Source: Lactobacillus kullabergensis (lineage in GTDB: Bacteria > Bacillota > Bacilli > Lactobacillales > Lactobacillaceae). Taken from it: a DNA stretch of 64,000 nucleotides. The stretch is from NCBI RefSeq assembly GCF_000967195.1, contig NZ_KQ033871.1, forward strand, positions 591,735-655,734. Reading direction: 5' to 3'. Within the stretch, counting starts at the first letter, position 1. Each line of letters starts with the position of its first letter. Under the pieces are notes generated by a model. It saw only the letters and a list, made by a program, of their open reading frames with translations. It was not told the origin of the DNA and searched no databases. Made by a program: the position numbers and the translations under genes. Positions 8,976 to 17,963 of this stretch are shown here, one piece after another.

Positions 8976-9047
8976 TGGGTCCCCTGAGAGTCGAACTCAG
9001 ATTTTAAGAACCGGAATCTTACGTGCGATCCATTACACTAAGGACCC
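8976..9047 (-). tRNA. tRNA-Arg (anticodon CCG)
   Basis: The reverse strand folds as a 72-nt cloverleaf: acceptor GGGTCCT with AGGACCC-type partner (one G-U pair), D arm GTGT...GCAC, anticodon stem TAAGA/TCTTA around loop TTCCGGT (anticodon CCG, reading CGG), and T arm CTGAG-TTCGACT-CTCAG. The discriminator is A, and CCA is not encoded. Confidence 0.92.
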
Positions 9048-9187
9048 AGAATTGGCACAACAACAAGTATAACAGAAAAAGACTAAAAATTGAATTGTTT
9101 TTTCTTTGATAAACGAAAAAGACAGTAAGACATTTTAAAACAAAAGTTGGGTAAAATATTAAGACTTTCTAATTGGTTTGATTTCAC

Positions 9188-9216
9188 TTGAATTATTTTT
9201 TGTGTGTTGCTATACT
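9188..9216 (+). promoter_or_regulatory. Sigma-A promoter of the cggR-gap-pgk-tpiA operon
   Basis: TTGAAT at 9188-9193, a 17-base spacer, and TATACT at 9211-9216 with an extended TGC just before it. It lies about 130 bases upstream of the chosen cggR start and upstream of the CggR operator candidate. Confidence 0.75.
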
Positions 9217-9286
9217 ATAGTTGTCGATTGAGAAATGAGTAACTTGATTAGCGTCAGGTCACGTTTCTCATATATTTTTAGACAAT

Positions 9287-9328
9287 CTGGGACACCTAAT
9301 GACAATAAATGGGTCAATTTGGTCCCAG
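9287..9328 (+). promoter_or_regulatory. Candidate CggR operator
   Basis: The 42-base stretch begins CTGGGAC and ends GTCCCAG, a perfect seven-base inverted repeat, and contains further GGGTC and TGAC half-sites between. The known Bacillus CggR operator is built of GGGAC-N6-TGTC units. It is downstream of the promoter and upstream of cggR, where a roadblock repressor acts. Confidence 0.6.
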
Positions 9329-9345
9329 AAGAAGGAGAGATATTG

Positions 9346-10377
9346 ATGTACTCGGAATTTCCCGTGCTTGAAGCTCTCGTTCCTGACATCTTAAAAGTTT
9401 TTCGACAAAGATATCTTGTTCTTGAGCAAATATCACTTAATGCACCAGTAGGACGCAGAAGTGTGGCTCAGTCACTAGGACTTTCTGAAAGAAATGTGCG
9501 AACAGAAACTGAATATCTTCGTGATCATGGTTTGATTGAGATCAAAAGTTTTGGCATGTTTATGACAGAAAAGGGCAAAAAGATATTGCAGGAGGCTGCT
9601 CCTCTGATAGATCGTTTGTTTAACGCTCGTAAAACAGAAATTGATTTGGCGCGTAAACTTGGTATCGAACGGACAATTATTGTACCGGGTGATAGCGATT
9701 TACAGGACTTGGTTTATGAGAGAATGGGTGAAGAGCTTAATGCAGCTCTGGACCTTCTTTTGCCGTTAGGACATTCAATTATTACTGTTCTTGGCGGTGA
9801 AGCTCTTGCAAAATCGACTAGGAATTTGTCTAAAAGTTTAAGTAAAAATCGACAACTGGTATTTGTACCGGGTCGTGGAGCTTTGGGCGAAAATGTTGCT
9901 ATTCAAAGTAATACTATCGTTCAAGAAATGGCTGCTGAAACAGGTGGTAAATATAAAACGTTATATTTACCAGAACAGATTTCATCAGCTGCATACAAAT
10001 CTTTAATTCGTGAATCTACATTTACTGATGTCCTTGAAGATATTTCACAAACTGATGTTGTAATTCACGGAATTGGACTAGCTCACGACATGGCAAGACG
10101 CAGAGGATACGATTCAGTTCGTTTGTCCGAGTTGCGTGAAAAAAAAGTAGTCACCGAGTGTTTTGGGTGTTTTTTCGATGGCGAAGGAAAGATTGTTGAC
10201 CGCGTGCATCAGGTTGGCTTGCAGTTTGAGAATCTAAATAAAATACCTCACATATTTGCATTTGCTTGCGGTGGTCGCAAGGCTAAAGCAATCAAGGCTT
10301 ATATGCCCAATGCTCCTCATCAAACCTGGTTAATTACTGATGAAGGAGCCTCAGAGAAGATTTTAAAGGAGAAATAA
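9346..10377 (+). CDS. cggR: Central glycolytic genes regulator (SorC/DeoR family)
   Basis: The start is ATG 9346, six bases after AAGGAGAG, giving 343 residues; the open frame extends 37 codons further upstream but across the operator. Residues about 1-90 are the winged-helix part (PVGRRSVAQSLGLSERNVRTE) and the rest is the sugar-phosphate-binding SorC domain with VxPGDSDLQDLV and GxGRGALGENVAIQSN-type motifs. CggR represses its own operon and is relieved by fructose-1,6-bisphosphate. It is the first gene of the glycolytic operon, 63 bases before gap. Autoregulation is supported by the GGGAC-type repeats in its leader. Confidence 0.92.
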   Translation: MYSEFPVLEALVPDILKVFRQRYLVLEQISLNAPVGRRSVAQSLGLSERNVRTETEYLRDHGLIEIKSFGMFMTEKGKKILQEAAPLIDRLFNARKTEIDLARKLGIERTIIVPGDSDLQDLVYERMGEELNAALDLLLPLGHSIITVLGGEALAKSTRNLSKSLSKNRQLVFVPGRGALGENVAIQSNTIVQEMAAETGGKYKTLYLPEQISSAAYKSLIRESTFTDVLEDISQTDVVIHGIGLAHDMARRRGYDSVRLSELREKKVVTECFGCFFDGEGKIVDRVHQVGLQFENLNKIPHIFAFACGGRKAKAIKAYMPNAPHQTWLITDEGASEKILKEK

Positions 10378-10440
10378 TTCTCATTTAAAATAAATTGATG
10401 TTTACAGTTCTTACATAGTTCTTAAGGAGGACTTTAGAAT

Positions 10441-11457
10441 ATGACAGTTAAAATTGGTATTAACGGCTTTGGCCGTATTGGTCGTTTGGCATTCCGTCGC
10501 ATTATGGATTTGGGCGAAAAGTCAAAGGATATTGAAGTTGTTGCTATTAACGACTTGACTACTCCAGCACTTTTGGCACACTTGCTAAAATATGACTCAA
10601 CTCATGGCACTTTCAACCACGAAGTTTCAGCTACTGAAGATTCAATCGTTGTAGATGGCAAGAAATACCGTGTATACGCAGAACCTCAAGCTCAAAACAT
10701 TCCTTGGGTTAAGAATGATGGTGTTGACTTTGTTCTTGAATGTACTGGTTTCTACACAAGCAAGGCTAAGTCACAAGCTCACCTTGACGCAGGTGCCAAG
10801 AGAGTCTTGATTTCAGCTCCTGCTGGTAATGACTTAAAGACTATTGTTTACTCAGTAAACGATGATACTTTAGATGCAAACGACAAGATCGTTTCAGCTG
10901 GTTCATGTACTACTAACTCATTAGCACCAATGGTTGACGCTTTGCAAAAAGAATTTGGTATTAAAGTAGCTACTATGACTACTATCCACGCTTACACTTC
11001 AACCCAAATGCTTTTGGATGGTCCTGTTCGTGGTGGTAACATGCGTGCCGCTCGTGCTGCTGCAGTTAACATTATTCCTCACTCAACTGGTGCTGCTAAG
11101 GCCATTGGTCTTGTTGTTCCAGAATTGAATGGTAAAGTTAACGGTCATGCACAACGTGTTCCAGTTACTGATGGTTCATTAACTGAATTAGTTTCAATCC
11201 TTGACAAGAAAGTTACTGCTGATGAAGTTAACTCAGCATTGAAGAAGTACGAGAGTCCATCATTTGGTTACAACGATGACGAAATCGTTTCAAGTGATGT
11301 AGTTGGTATGACTGCTGGTTCAATCTTTGACCCAACTCAAACCATGGTAACTACTGCCGGTGACAATCAGTTAGTTAAGACTGTTGCTTGGTACGACAAT
11401 GAATACTCATTCACTTGCCAAATGGTTCGTACTTTGTTGAAATTTGCTACTCTTTAA
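10441..11457 (+). CDS. gap: Glyceraldehyde-3-phosphate dehydrogenase
   Basis: A 338-residue NAD-dependent glycolytic dehydrogenase, converting glyceraldehyde-3-phosphate and phosphate to 1,3-bisphosphoglycerate. The Rossmann motif GFGRIGR is at 9-15 and the catalytic cysteine at 156 in SAGSCTTNS; the WYDNEYSF motif is near the end. The ribosome site AAGGAGG is strong and codon use is highly biased (GGT, GCT, AAC), as expected for a very highly expressed gene. A terminator follows before pgk, so gap mRNA probably exceeds that of the rest of the operon. Confidence 0.97.
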   Translation: MTVKIGINGFGRIGRLAFRRIMDLGEKSKDIEVVAINDLTTPALLAHLLKYDSTHGTFNHEVSATEDSIVVDGKKYRVYAEPQAQNIPWVKNDGVDFVLECTGFYTSKAKSQAHLDAGAKRVLISAPAGNDLKTIVYSVNDDTLDANDKIVSAGSCTTNSLAPMVDALQKEFGIKVATMTTIHAYTSTQMLLDGPVRGGNMRAARAAAVNIIPHSTGAAKAIGLVVPELNGKVNGHAQRVPVTDGSLTELVSILDKKVTADEVNSALKKYESPSFGYNDDEIVSSDVVGMTAGSIFDPTQTMVTTAGDNQLVKTVAWYDNEYSFTCQMVRTLLKFATL

Positions 11458-11495
11458 TCTGTAATATTTGATTACTGTTAGGTGGTAAAAGAGAA

Positions 11496-11528
11496 GGCGG
11501 AGGGAAATTCTTCCTTCCGCCTTTTTTT
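11496..11528 (+). terminator. Intra-operon terminator between gap and pgk
   Basis: GGCGGAGGGAA / TTCCTTCCGCC arms of eleven bases with a four-base loop and seven T. It is strong and sits inside the operon, so it must be partly read through or pgk must have its own promoter. Confidence 0.9.
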
Positions 11529-11563
11529 CAAAATTAAATAAATAAAGTTATCGGAGGATATAG

Positions 11564-12775
11564 ATGGCTAAATTAATAGTTTCTGACCTTGATGTAAAAG
11601 GCAAAAAAGTTTTAGTCCGTGTTGATTTTAACGTACCAATTAAAGATGGTGTCATTGGAGATGACAACAGAATTGTTGCTGCACTTCCTACTATCAAATA
11701 CATTATTGAAAATGGAGGTAAAGCAATTTTGCTTAGTCACTTGGGTCGTGTAAAGTCTGATGACGATAAGAAAGAATTGTCATTAAAACCTGTTGCAGAA
11801 CGTTTAAGCGAACTTTTGAAGAAACCAGTAACTTTTGTTCCAGCTAACGAAGGTAAAGAAGTTGAAGATGCTGTTGCCAAAATGCAAGACGGTGACGTTG
11901 ATGTTTTGGAAAACACTCGTTTCCAAGATATTGATAATGATTTTGGCAAGCGTGAAAGCAAGAATGATCCTAAATTAGGTGAATACTGGGCTTCATTAGG
12001 TGACATGTATGTTAACGATGCTTTTGGTACAGCTCACAGAAGCCATGCTTCAAATGTTGGTATTGCTGAAGCCATGAAGAAGGACGGCAAGCCAGTTGCT
12101 GCAGGTTTCTTAATGGAAAAAGAAATCAAGTTCCTAGGTGATGCTGTTGCTAACCCTGTACACCCATTTGTTACCATTTTAGGTGGTGCTAAGGTTTCAG
12201 ACAAGATTGACGTTATTACTAACCTTATTCCTAAATCAGACCACATTTTAATTGGTGGCGGCATGGCTTATACATTCTTAGCAGCCCAAGGCCATGAAAT
12301 TGGCAAATCTTTGTTTGAACCAGATAAAGTTGATCTTGCTAAAAAATTGTTAAAAGACGCTGATGGTAAGATTGTATTACCTGTTGACAACGTTGCAGCA
12401 ACAGAATTTTCAAACGATGCTGCCCGTAAAGTTGTAGAAGATGACATTCCTGAAAACATGATGGGTCTTGATATCGGTCCTAAGACTGTTGCCAAGTTCA
12501 AGGATGTTTTAAAAGATGCTAAGACTGTTGTTTGGAATGGACCAATGGGTGCCTTTGAAATGTCTAATTTTGCTGAAGGTACATTAGAAGTTGGTAAGGC
12601 TCTTGCTGATTTAACTGATGCTACTACTATTATCGGTGGTGGTGACTCAACAGCAGCTGCTAAACAACTTGGTATTGCTCCTAAGATTACCCACATCTCA
12701 ACTGGTGGTGGTGCTTCCTTGCAATACCTTGAAGGTAAGGAATTACCAGGAATTGCCTGCATTTCAGACAAGTAA
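11564..12775 (+). CDS. pgk: Phosphoglycerate kinase
   Basis: 403 residues, full length for bacterial PGK. It makes ATP from 1,3-bisphosphoglycerate. Near the N-terminus [12 protein letters not shown] is the substrate-binding signature; [17 protein letters not shown] and [12 protein letters not shown] nucleotide-binding motifs follow in the C-domain. The ribosome site CGGAGGA lies seven bases before the ATG. It is the third gene of the glycolytic operon and is separated from tpiA by 24 bases. Confidence 0.97.
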   Translation: MAKLIVSDLDVKGKKVLVRVDFNVPIKDGVIGDDNRIVAALPTIKYIIENGGKAILLSHLGRVKSDDDKKELSLKPVAERLSELLKKPVTFVPANEGKEVEDAVAKMQDGDVDVLENTRFQDIDNDFGKRESKNDPKLGEYWASLGDMYVNDAFGTAHRSHASNVGIAEAMKKDGKPVAAGFLMEKEIKFLGDAVANPVHPFVTILGGAKVSDKIDVITNLIPKSDHILIGGGMAYTFLAAQGHEIGKSLFEPDKVDLAKKLLKDADGKIVLPVDNVAATEFSNDAARKVVEDDIPENMMGLDIGPKTVAKFKDVLKDAKTVVWNGPMGAFEMSNFAEGTLEVGKALADLTDATTIIGGGDSTAAAKQLGIAPKITHISTGGGASLQYLEGKELPGIACISDK

Positions 12776-12799
12776 ACTTTAAGAAAGGACATTATTTAC

Positions 12800-13555
12800 A
12801 TGCGTACACCAATTATTGCTGGTAACTGGAAATTACATATGAATCCTAAGCAAACAACTGAATTTGTTGCTGCTGTAAAGGATAAATTGCCAGAAGCAAG
12901 TAAGGTTGAAGCACTAATTTGTGCTCCTGCCGTCGATCTTGAAAGTTTAGCGAACGCAGCTGCTGGCACAAACCTGCGCGTCGGTGCAGAAAATGCTTAT
13001 TTTGAAGATGAAGGTGCCTTCACTGGTGAAACTTCACCTAAAGTTTTAAAAGAAATGGGCATGAACTATTGTATTATTGGTCACTCCGAACGCCGTGGCT
13101 ATTTTCACGAAACAGATGATGACATTAACAAGAAAGCTAAGGCTTTATTTGCTAATGGCGTTACCCCAATTATTTGCTGTGGCGAATCACTTGAAACACG
13201 TGAGGCTAATAAGCAAGAAGATTGGGTAGTTAGTCAAATCAAAGCTGCACTTGCTGGCTTATCTGCGGATCAAGTTGCCAGTTTAGTTATTGCCTATGAA
13301 CCAATCTGGGCTATTGGAACCGGTAAGACTGCCAGTTCAGATCAAGCTGAAGAAATGTGCAAAACTATTCGTGACACTGTTAAAGATCTGTACAACGAAG
13401 AAACTGCTGAGAACGTTAGAATTCAATATGGTGGTTCAGTAAATCCAGGTAATGTTAAGGAATTAATGGCTAAACCTGACATTGATGGTGGTTTAGTCGG
13501 CGGTGCTTCACTTAAACCTGATTCATTCTTAGAATTAGTAAATTATCAAGATTAG
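12800..13555 (+). CDS. tpiA: Triosephosphate isomerase
   Basis: 251 residues, a complete TIM barrel interconverting dihydroxyacetone phosphate and glyceraldehyde-3-phosphate. Catalytic residues are visible: Asn9/Lys11 in GNWKLHMN, His95 in GHSERR and Glu167 in [11 protein letters not shown]. It ends the operon, which here lacks enolase; a terminator follows within 20 bases. Codon use is strongly biased like its neighbours. Confidence 0.97.
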   Translation: MRTPIIAGNWKLHMNPKQTTEFVAAVKDKLPEASKVEALICAPAVDLESLANAAAGTNLRVGAENAYFEDEGAFTGETSPKVLKEMGMNYCIIGHSERRGYFHETDDDINKKAKALFANGVTPIICCGESLETREANKQEDWVVSQIKAALAGLSADQVASLVIAYEPIWAIGTGKTASSDQAEEMCKTIRDTVKDLYNEETAENVRIQYGGSVNPGNVKELMAKPDIDGGLVGGASLKPDSFLELVNYQD

Positions 13556-13573
13556 TTTTAAATGCAATTTAGC

Positions 13574-13607
13574 AAAAAGTTTCTGCGATTCACAGAAACT
13601 TTTTTTG
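13574..13607 (+). terminator. Terminator of the glycolytic operon
   Basis: AAAAAGTTTCTG / CAGAAACTTTTT arms around CGATTCA, with a T run. Confidence 0.88.
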
Positions 13608-13711
13608 TTTAACCGAAAAATATAATTATTTTGTGCTTGATTTGTAATAAAATATAAAATACTATAAATTCATAAGTAATAAATATATAAATAATAAGAT
13701 CAGGTAGCGAA

Positions 13712-14290
13712 ATGAAAAAGAAAGTTAATTTTAAACTAGCAGAAATATTGGTAGCACTCTTGGGTGTGCTAATTTTAGGATTCTGTATTCAAGATAGTAA
13801 CAATTTTACTGGTTTTAGTAATACTGTAGACGCAAAACCTGTTAAGGGAGACTTAGGAAAATTTACTGTACCTAAAAAAATGCGCGGCACATGGTATGGC
13901 AAGTATTTTGACATCAATGGTATTAAAGCAAAGAAAGTTGATAAGATTAAAATTACTGCCCACACAATTGCCGGGAGTTCATTGCATAAACAAGAAGCTA
14001 ATTTTAAAGGTACCAAAATACCTAAGGCGGCTCGGAACTGGTCGAGAACATATTATCCAGTAAAGTTTAAAAAAGATAAGGGTATAAAATACATATCCAT
14101 GTATCCGTGGGTAAGCCCGGTCTTGTCAGGCGAGAGTCTTGGCTTGTATCATTATAAGGGCCATAAGGTTTTAATTGATAGAACTACATCTTCATTTAGA
14201 ATTACTAATGTTTATTGGAAAACGCGCAAACTGGCTCAAAAATATGGCGGTCATAAACCTAAAGAGCTTAAAAGATACGGGGAATGGTAA
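13712..14290 (+). CDS. Secreted lipocalin-like protein, paralog 1
   Basis: 192 residues with an N-terminal hydrophobic segment (about 12-28) that may be a signal peptide or anchor. The mature part starts with KKMRGTWYGKY and ends with NVYWKTRKLAQKYGGHK. These landmarks recur in the proteins at 14426 and 15192 and in the lipoprotein at 2633, although the middle parts differ widely. GxW at the start of a 130-160-residue beta-rich domain is the lipocalin hallmark. It has its own weak ribosome site and its own terminator, so it is a separate transcription unit. I do not recognise a described family; function unknown, probably at the cell surface. Confidence 0.6.
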   Translation: MKKKVNFKLAEILVALLGVLILGFCIQDSNNFTGFSNTVDAKPVKGDLGKFTVPKKMRGTWYGKYFDINGIKAKKVDKIKITAHTIAGSSLHKQEANFKGTKIPKAARNWSRTYYPVKFKKDKGIKYISMYPWVSPVLSGESLGLYHYKGHKVLIDRTTSSFRITNVYWKTRKLAQKYGGHKPKELKRYGEW

Positions 14291-14317
14291 TTTCATGTAT
14301 TTTTCCTAAGTAATCGA

Positions 14318-14342
14318 GGTCACTACTCATAGTGGCTTTTTG
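14318..14342 (+). terminator. Terminator after secreted paralog 1
   Basis: GTCACTA / TAGTGGC arms (one G-U pair) around CTCA, then five T. Confidence 0.7.
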
Positions 14343-14425
14343 TTTACTTTCAATGATATCGCTTGCAATAAGGGAAATACCTGTCCATAATATGAGGTAA
14401 AAGTTCTAGTAAGGGAGGCAATACT

Positions 14426-15067
14426 ATGAAACTTCATAAAACTGCGATTTGGACAGCAGCAGTAATTGCTTTAGCTGCAGCTGGTGGAATTATTAATAGC
14501 CAGACAAATCAAGCTCAGACTGTTAAGGTGCAAAAATCCGTTAAGAAAATCAGTAATAAAACTAAGTATGGCTTTAAAAGAGATTTCAAGTTTCCACAAT
14601 CATGGCGGGGCAAGTGGTTTAGTAATACACATGGTCACTTAAGCAACATGATTATTAAGAAAAATGGTTTCAACACTCCTTGGACTGGAGAATACGTTGA
14701 ATTAGTTTCGGTCGGCAAAGTTAAAGGTACTAATAAATACTTATGGCAAATGCCTCACAGTTGGTTTACAAAACACAATAAAATATTCAAAAATTTGGGA
14801 CGAGTAACAACTAAAAACTTAAAAAATAAAAAGTGGATAGTTTTTAGTCCGATTGATGAAAATAATATCAAAATAGGATATGCTTTCAGTTTACAAAATA
14901 AAAAAATTGACGGTAAAACCCAGAAAGTAATGTTTGAAGCTAATCCTAAGACTGGCGAAATCTATGATCAATTTTATCGTTCACCAAAATTAGCACAGAA
15001 ATACCAAAATTATCATTTTAAGAATGAAACGTATGCTCCTGTTTTTAATCAATATCAAAAAAAGTAA
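14426..15067 (+). CDS. Secreted lipocalin-like protein, paralog 2
   Basis: 213 residues with a clear signal peptide (about 1-31, hydrophobic core IWTAAVIALAAAGG). The mature protein has FPQSWRGKWFSN at about 55-65 and FYRSPKLAQKYQNYHF near the end. It is close to paralog 3 over its whole length: both share RGKWFSN or QGKWFSN, NTPW, KGTxKYxWQM, VTTK and KWI segments. It is preceded by AGGGAGGCA, a good ribosome site, and followed by a terminator. The protein is very basic. No catalytic motif is recognised; a soluble or wall-bound ligand-binding role is a guess. Confidence 0.65.
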   Translation: MKLHKTAIWTAAVIALAAAGGIINSQTNQAQTVKVQKSVKKISNKTKYGFKRDFKFPQSWRGKWFSNTHGHLSNMIIKKNGFNTPWTGEYVELVSVGKVKGTNKYLWQMPHSWFTKHNKIFKNLGRVTTKNLKNKKWIVFSPIDENNIKIGYAFSLQNKKIDGKTQKVMFEANPKTGEIYDQFYRSPKLAQKYQNYHFKNETYAPVFNQYQKK

Positions 15068-15080
15068 ATATTTCAGAATA

Positions 15081-15112
15081 AAAAACTGGTTTTTAATGGA
15101 ACCAGTTTTTGC
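15081..15112 (+). terminator. Terminator after secreted paralog 2
   Basis: AAAAACTGGTT / AACCAGTTTTT arms with an eight-base loop; symmetrical, so it could act on both strands. Confidence 0.85.
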
Positions 15113-15191
15113 TTTAAAAATGTATTTCTTAAATTGAGCAGCCATCTTATAATTATTACTATATAATAAAAAGTATTTTAGGAGAAAATGA

Positions 15192-15797
15192 ATGTCTAAA
15201 AAAATCACTGCATTAATTGCTATAGCATCTCTCACTCTATCACTTAGTGTATCGATTAAAGCAAACGAGCCGCAAACAGTGCAGGCAGCGCAAAAACAGA
15301 AGAGCCAGTTTAAGCTGGGAAAGCAATTTAAATTTCCAAAGACATGGCAAGGTAAGTGGTTTAGCAACAATAATCTTACACCAAGTCCCATGTTTATTCA
15401 CAAGTCTGCTTTTAATACTCCTTGGGCAAATGATTATGTTAAAGTTGTGAAAACAGGTTTCGTTAAAGGGACAAAAAAGTATCCCTGGCAAATGTCCAAT
15501 GGATGGAAACAAAGTAATAAAAATGAACTTGCTAAATACATGCGTGTTACTACTAAAAAAATAAATGGTAATAAATGGATTATTCTATGCCCAGTTCAAG
15601 AGAAATCTTTTAAAAACGGTTTTGCTTTCACAATCAAAAATGAAAAATTAGCTGGTAAAACTCATAAAGTACTATTTCAAGGTAATCCGCAAAATGGGAT
15701 AGTTATAAATCAGTATTTTAAATCTAAAGCTTTAACTAATAAGTATAGTGCGCATGAATTTAAAAATATGAAATATAGTAAAATTAATCCACGTTAA
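15192..15797 (+). CDS. Secreted lipocalin-like protein, paralog 3
   Basis: 201 residues with a signal peptide and a likely cleavage after TVQA (about residue 33). FPKTWQGKWFSNNN opens the domain and YFKSKALTNKYSAHEF closes it. It is the nearest relative of the protein at 14426, consistent with a local duplication, but each copy keeps its own promoter space, ribosome site (AGGAGAA) and terminator. Cysteine is almost absent from the mature chain. Function unknown. Small secreted basic proteins with a GxW opening would fit a small extracellular barrel. Confidence 0.65.
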   Translation: MSKKITALIAIASLTLSLSVSIKANEPQTVQAAQKQKSQFKLGKQFKFPKTWQGKWFSNNNLTPSPMFIHKSAFNTPWANDYVKVVKTGFVKGTKKYPWQMSNGWKQSNKNELAKYMRVTTKKINGNKWIILCPVQEKSFKNGFAFTIKNEKLAGKTHKVLFQGNPQNGIVINQYFKSKALTNKYSAHEFKNMKYSKINPR

Positions 15798-15803
15798 GAT
15801 ATT

Positions 15804-15841
15804 AAACTGTAGTCCCAACTATTTGTGATTACAGTTTTTTT
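15804..15841 (+). terminator. Terminator after secreted paralog 3
   Basis: AAACTGTA and TACAGTTT arms with a partly paired interior, then seven T. Confidence 0.75.
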
Positions 15842-15862
15842 ATGAAAAGTTAGGAGAAATTC

Positions 15863-16432
15863 GTGAAACTATTGTTAACAGGGGATAGTATTATTGCACG
15901 CAAAGAAGGCTTAAAAGAGCCTCGTATTAATGCAGAGATAAAAGAAAAAATGCCAGGCGCAGATTTAGTTAATACGGCAGTTTCTAGTATTAACGCAGGA
16001 GCATTTTACGCATTATTGCCAGATTTAGTATTAAAAGTTGAGCGTTGTGACAAATTGATTTTACTCTTGGGAACTAATGACTTGGCCCTGCACAAAAATG
16101 TTCCGGTTACACAATTTAGTAAAAATATGTCTCTCATGATTTCCAGCGTAATTTGTTTATATTATCCGCAAAATTTAATTTTGATTTCACCGCCTGCAGT
16201 TGATGAGACCAGACAAAAAAAGAGAAACAATCGTGAAATAGCTATTTATACTGCGGAATTAATAAAACTAGCCGAAACTTATAATCTGCATTTTATTAAC
16301 CTGTTTCAAGCTATGATTAAACATGGTGACTTAAAAACTCTTTGTCAGGGACAATTGAATGATGGCTTGCATTTTGGAACAGAAGGATACAAGTTATTGT
16401 CAGATTTACTGGTAAAAGAATTACAAAGTTAA
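15863..16432 (+). CDS. SGNH/GDSL-family hydrolase, cytoplasmic
   Basis: 189 residues from GTG 15863, which follows TAGGAGAA. The SGNH blocks are visible: TGDSI with Ser9, GTND with Asn72, and DGLHF with Asp167 and His170; the Gly of block II is in the SSINAG region. No signal peptide is present, so it probably acts inside the cell as an esterase or lysophospholipase-like enzyme. The substrate is not predictable. It starts about 20 bases after the terminator of the previous gene. Confidence 0.85.
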   Translation: MKLLLTGDSIIARKEGLKEPRINAEIKEKMPGADLVNTAVSSINAGAFYALLPDLVLKVERCDKLILLLGTNDLALHKNVPVTQFSKNMSLMISSVICLYYPQNLILISPPAVDETRQKKRNNREIAIYTAELIKLAETYNLHFINLFQAMIKHGDLKTLCQGQLNDGLHFGTEGYKLLSDLLVKELQS

Positions 16433-16452
16433 AAAATACTCCTTTATTTTGT

Positions 16453-16483
16453 TTGCTATAGAGTTAACTCTAAGGTTTACAAT
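16453..16483 (+). promoter_or_regulatory. MerR-type promoter with 19-bp spacer and palindromic operator
   Basis: TTGCTA at 16453-16458 and TACAAT at 16478-16483 are separated by 19 bases instead of 17. The spacer contains TAGAGTTAACTCTA (16459-16472), a perfect 14-base palindrome. An overlong spacer with a central dyad is the established architecture for MerR activators, which twist the DNA to align the two boxes. It precedes the aldo-keto reductase-merR operon. Confidence 0.8.
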
Positions 16484-16514
16484 TTGTTTGTAATCTTATA
16501 AAGGAGCAATAATA

Positions 16515-17369
16515 ATGAAAGAAATAAAACTAGATAATGGTATTACAATGCCTATATTGGGCTTTGGACTTTTTCAAATAACTGATTTGGGTATTGCTGA
16601 ACGTGTGGTTGAGGATGCAATTAGATCTGGTTATCGCTTAATTGACACAGCTGCTTCTTATGGCAATGAAGAAGCGGTAGGAAAAGCTGTTAAAAATAGT
16701 GGAATTAATCGACAAGATTTGTTTATTACCACTAAGTTGTGGGTTTCTGATACTGGGTATGAAGCGACCAAACGTGCAATTAAAACTTCATTAAAAAAAT
16801 TACAGCTTAGTTATTTAGATCTTTATCTTGTTCATCAACCATATGGAGATGTATATGGCTCTTGGCGCGCAATGGAAGAAGCATATAGAGCGGGAACTAT
16901 CAGAGCAATAGGTGTTTCTAATTTCACTTCCGATCGTGTACTTGATTTAAGTTTGTATAATGATGTTCTTCCTGCAGTTGATCAAATTGAAACTAACCTT
17001 TGGATGCAGGAGACAAATGAAGTTTCTTTCCTAAAAAATCATCATATTCAGCCAGAAGCTTGGGCTCCATTTGCAGAAGGTAAACACCAAGTTTTTACTA
17101 ATCCTTTGTTGTCAAAAATAGCTGCTAAACATCATAAAACTAGCGGACAAGTTATTTTACGCTGGTTAATACAAAGAGGAATAGTAGTGATTCCAAAGTC
17201 AGTTCATCATGAACGAATTATTGAAAACAGTAAAATTTTTGATTTCGAGTTAAGTCATGAAGAAATGGACCAAATTAGAACATTAGATAGAAATGAAAGT
17301 CAGTTTTTTGATCATCGTGATCCAGCTGCAGTTCAAAATATTCATGACTTAATTAGACATGTAGATTGA
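16515..17369 (+). CDS. Aldo-keto reductase
   Basis: 284 residues with the full catalytic tetrad: Asp44, Tyr49 (AASYG), Lys74 (TTKLW) and His107 (LVHQP). The IPKS motif near residue 232 binds the phosphate of NADPH. Such enzymes reduce aldehydes, ketones or dicarbonyls such as methylglyoxal. The gene is driven by a MerR-type promoter and is followed after 12 bases by its likely regulator, which suggests induction by a reactive carbonyl or similar stress; the inducer is not known. Confidence 0.92.
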   Translation: MKEIKLDNGITMPILGFGLFQITDLGIAERVVEDAIRSGYRLIDTAASYGNEEAVGKAVKNSGINRQDLFITTKLWVSDTGYEATKRAIKTSLKKLQLSYLDLYLVHQPYGDVYGSWRAMEEAYRAGTIRAIGVSNFTSDRVLDLSLYNDVLPAVDQIETNLWMQETNEVSFLKNHHIQPEAWAPFAEGKHQVFTNPLLSKIAAKHHKTSGQVILRWLIQRGIVVIPKSVHHERIIENSKIFDFELSHEEMDQIRTLDRNESQFFDHRDPAAVQNIHDLIRHVD

Positions 17370-17381
17370 AGGTCAAAAGCG

Positions 17382-17747
17382 TTGACAATTAAAGAAATAA
17401 GTCAGGAATTTGGTTTAACAAAAGATACATTAAGATATTGGGAAAAGGAAAAATTAATTCCTCCAGTTAAACGAGACGAGAACGGCTATCGTGTCTATGA
17501 CCAGTATGAAGAGAATTGGATTTTCTATATTAAGGTTTTGCGTAAAGCGGGCATGCAAGTTAAGCGAATAAAGTATTTTGTAAACTTATATCGAGACGGT
17601 TCATCTTCTGATAGGCGAAAGCGTTTGTTAACTGATCAGCGAGACCAGCTGAAAAAACGAATGTTAGATATTCAAAAAACAATTAATTATCTTAATTATA
17701 AAATCGATCATTTTGATGATCACTTGTTAACTTTTGAAAAAGGATAA
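17382..17747 (+). CDS. MerR-family transcriptional regulator
   Basis: 121 residues from TTG 17382. The N-terminal winged helix reads TIKEISQEFGLTKDTLRYWEKEKL with the family RxxxGYRxY segment after it, followed by a dimer helix (about 80-115). There is no cysteine, so it is not of the metal- or thiol-sensing type with cysteine ligands. It is co-transcribed with the upstream aldo-keto reductase and the operator at 16459-16472 is its most likely target. Confidence 0.9.
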   Translation: MTIKEISQEFGLTKDTLRYWEKEKLIPPVKRDENGYRVYDQYEENWIFYIKVLRKAGMQVKRIKYFVNLYRDGSSSDRRKRLLTDQRDQLKKRMLDIQKTINYLNYKIDHFDDHLLTFEKG

Positions 17748-17788
17748 TTGGTATATGAAAGGTCAACCGAAATTTAATTCCGTCCAAA

Positions 17789-17825
17789 GGTCCTCTTAAA
17801 ATTAGGTTTTAGGAGGGCTTTTTAT
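17789..17825 (+). terminator. Terminator of the aldo-keto reductase-merR operon
   Basis: GTCCTC-TAAAA and TTTTA-GAGGGC arms, then five T. Confidence 0.75.
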
Positions 17826-17963
17826 ATTTTACTGATAGAAAAGGTTTGTAACGACAGCTTGTATCACCAAATTTCTTTTGTTAATATTATTAATAAATTA
17901 TAAATTAATTAAAATAGCTGTAAAAAACTATTTATTATCTTAATGATAGTTTAGGAGTCCAAA

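Noticed and set aside
12034..12792. Long minus-strand frames opposite pgk
   Set aside because: They are shadows of the strongly biased codons of pgk and have no ribosome sites or family resemblance.
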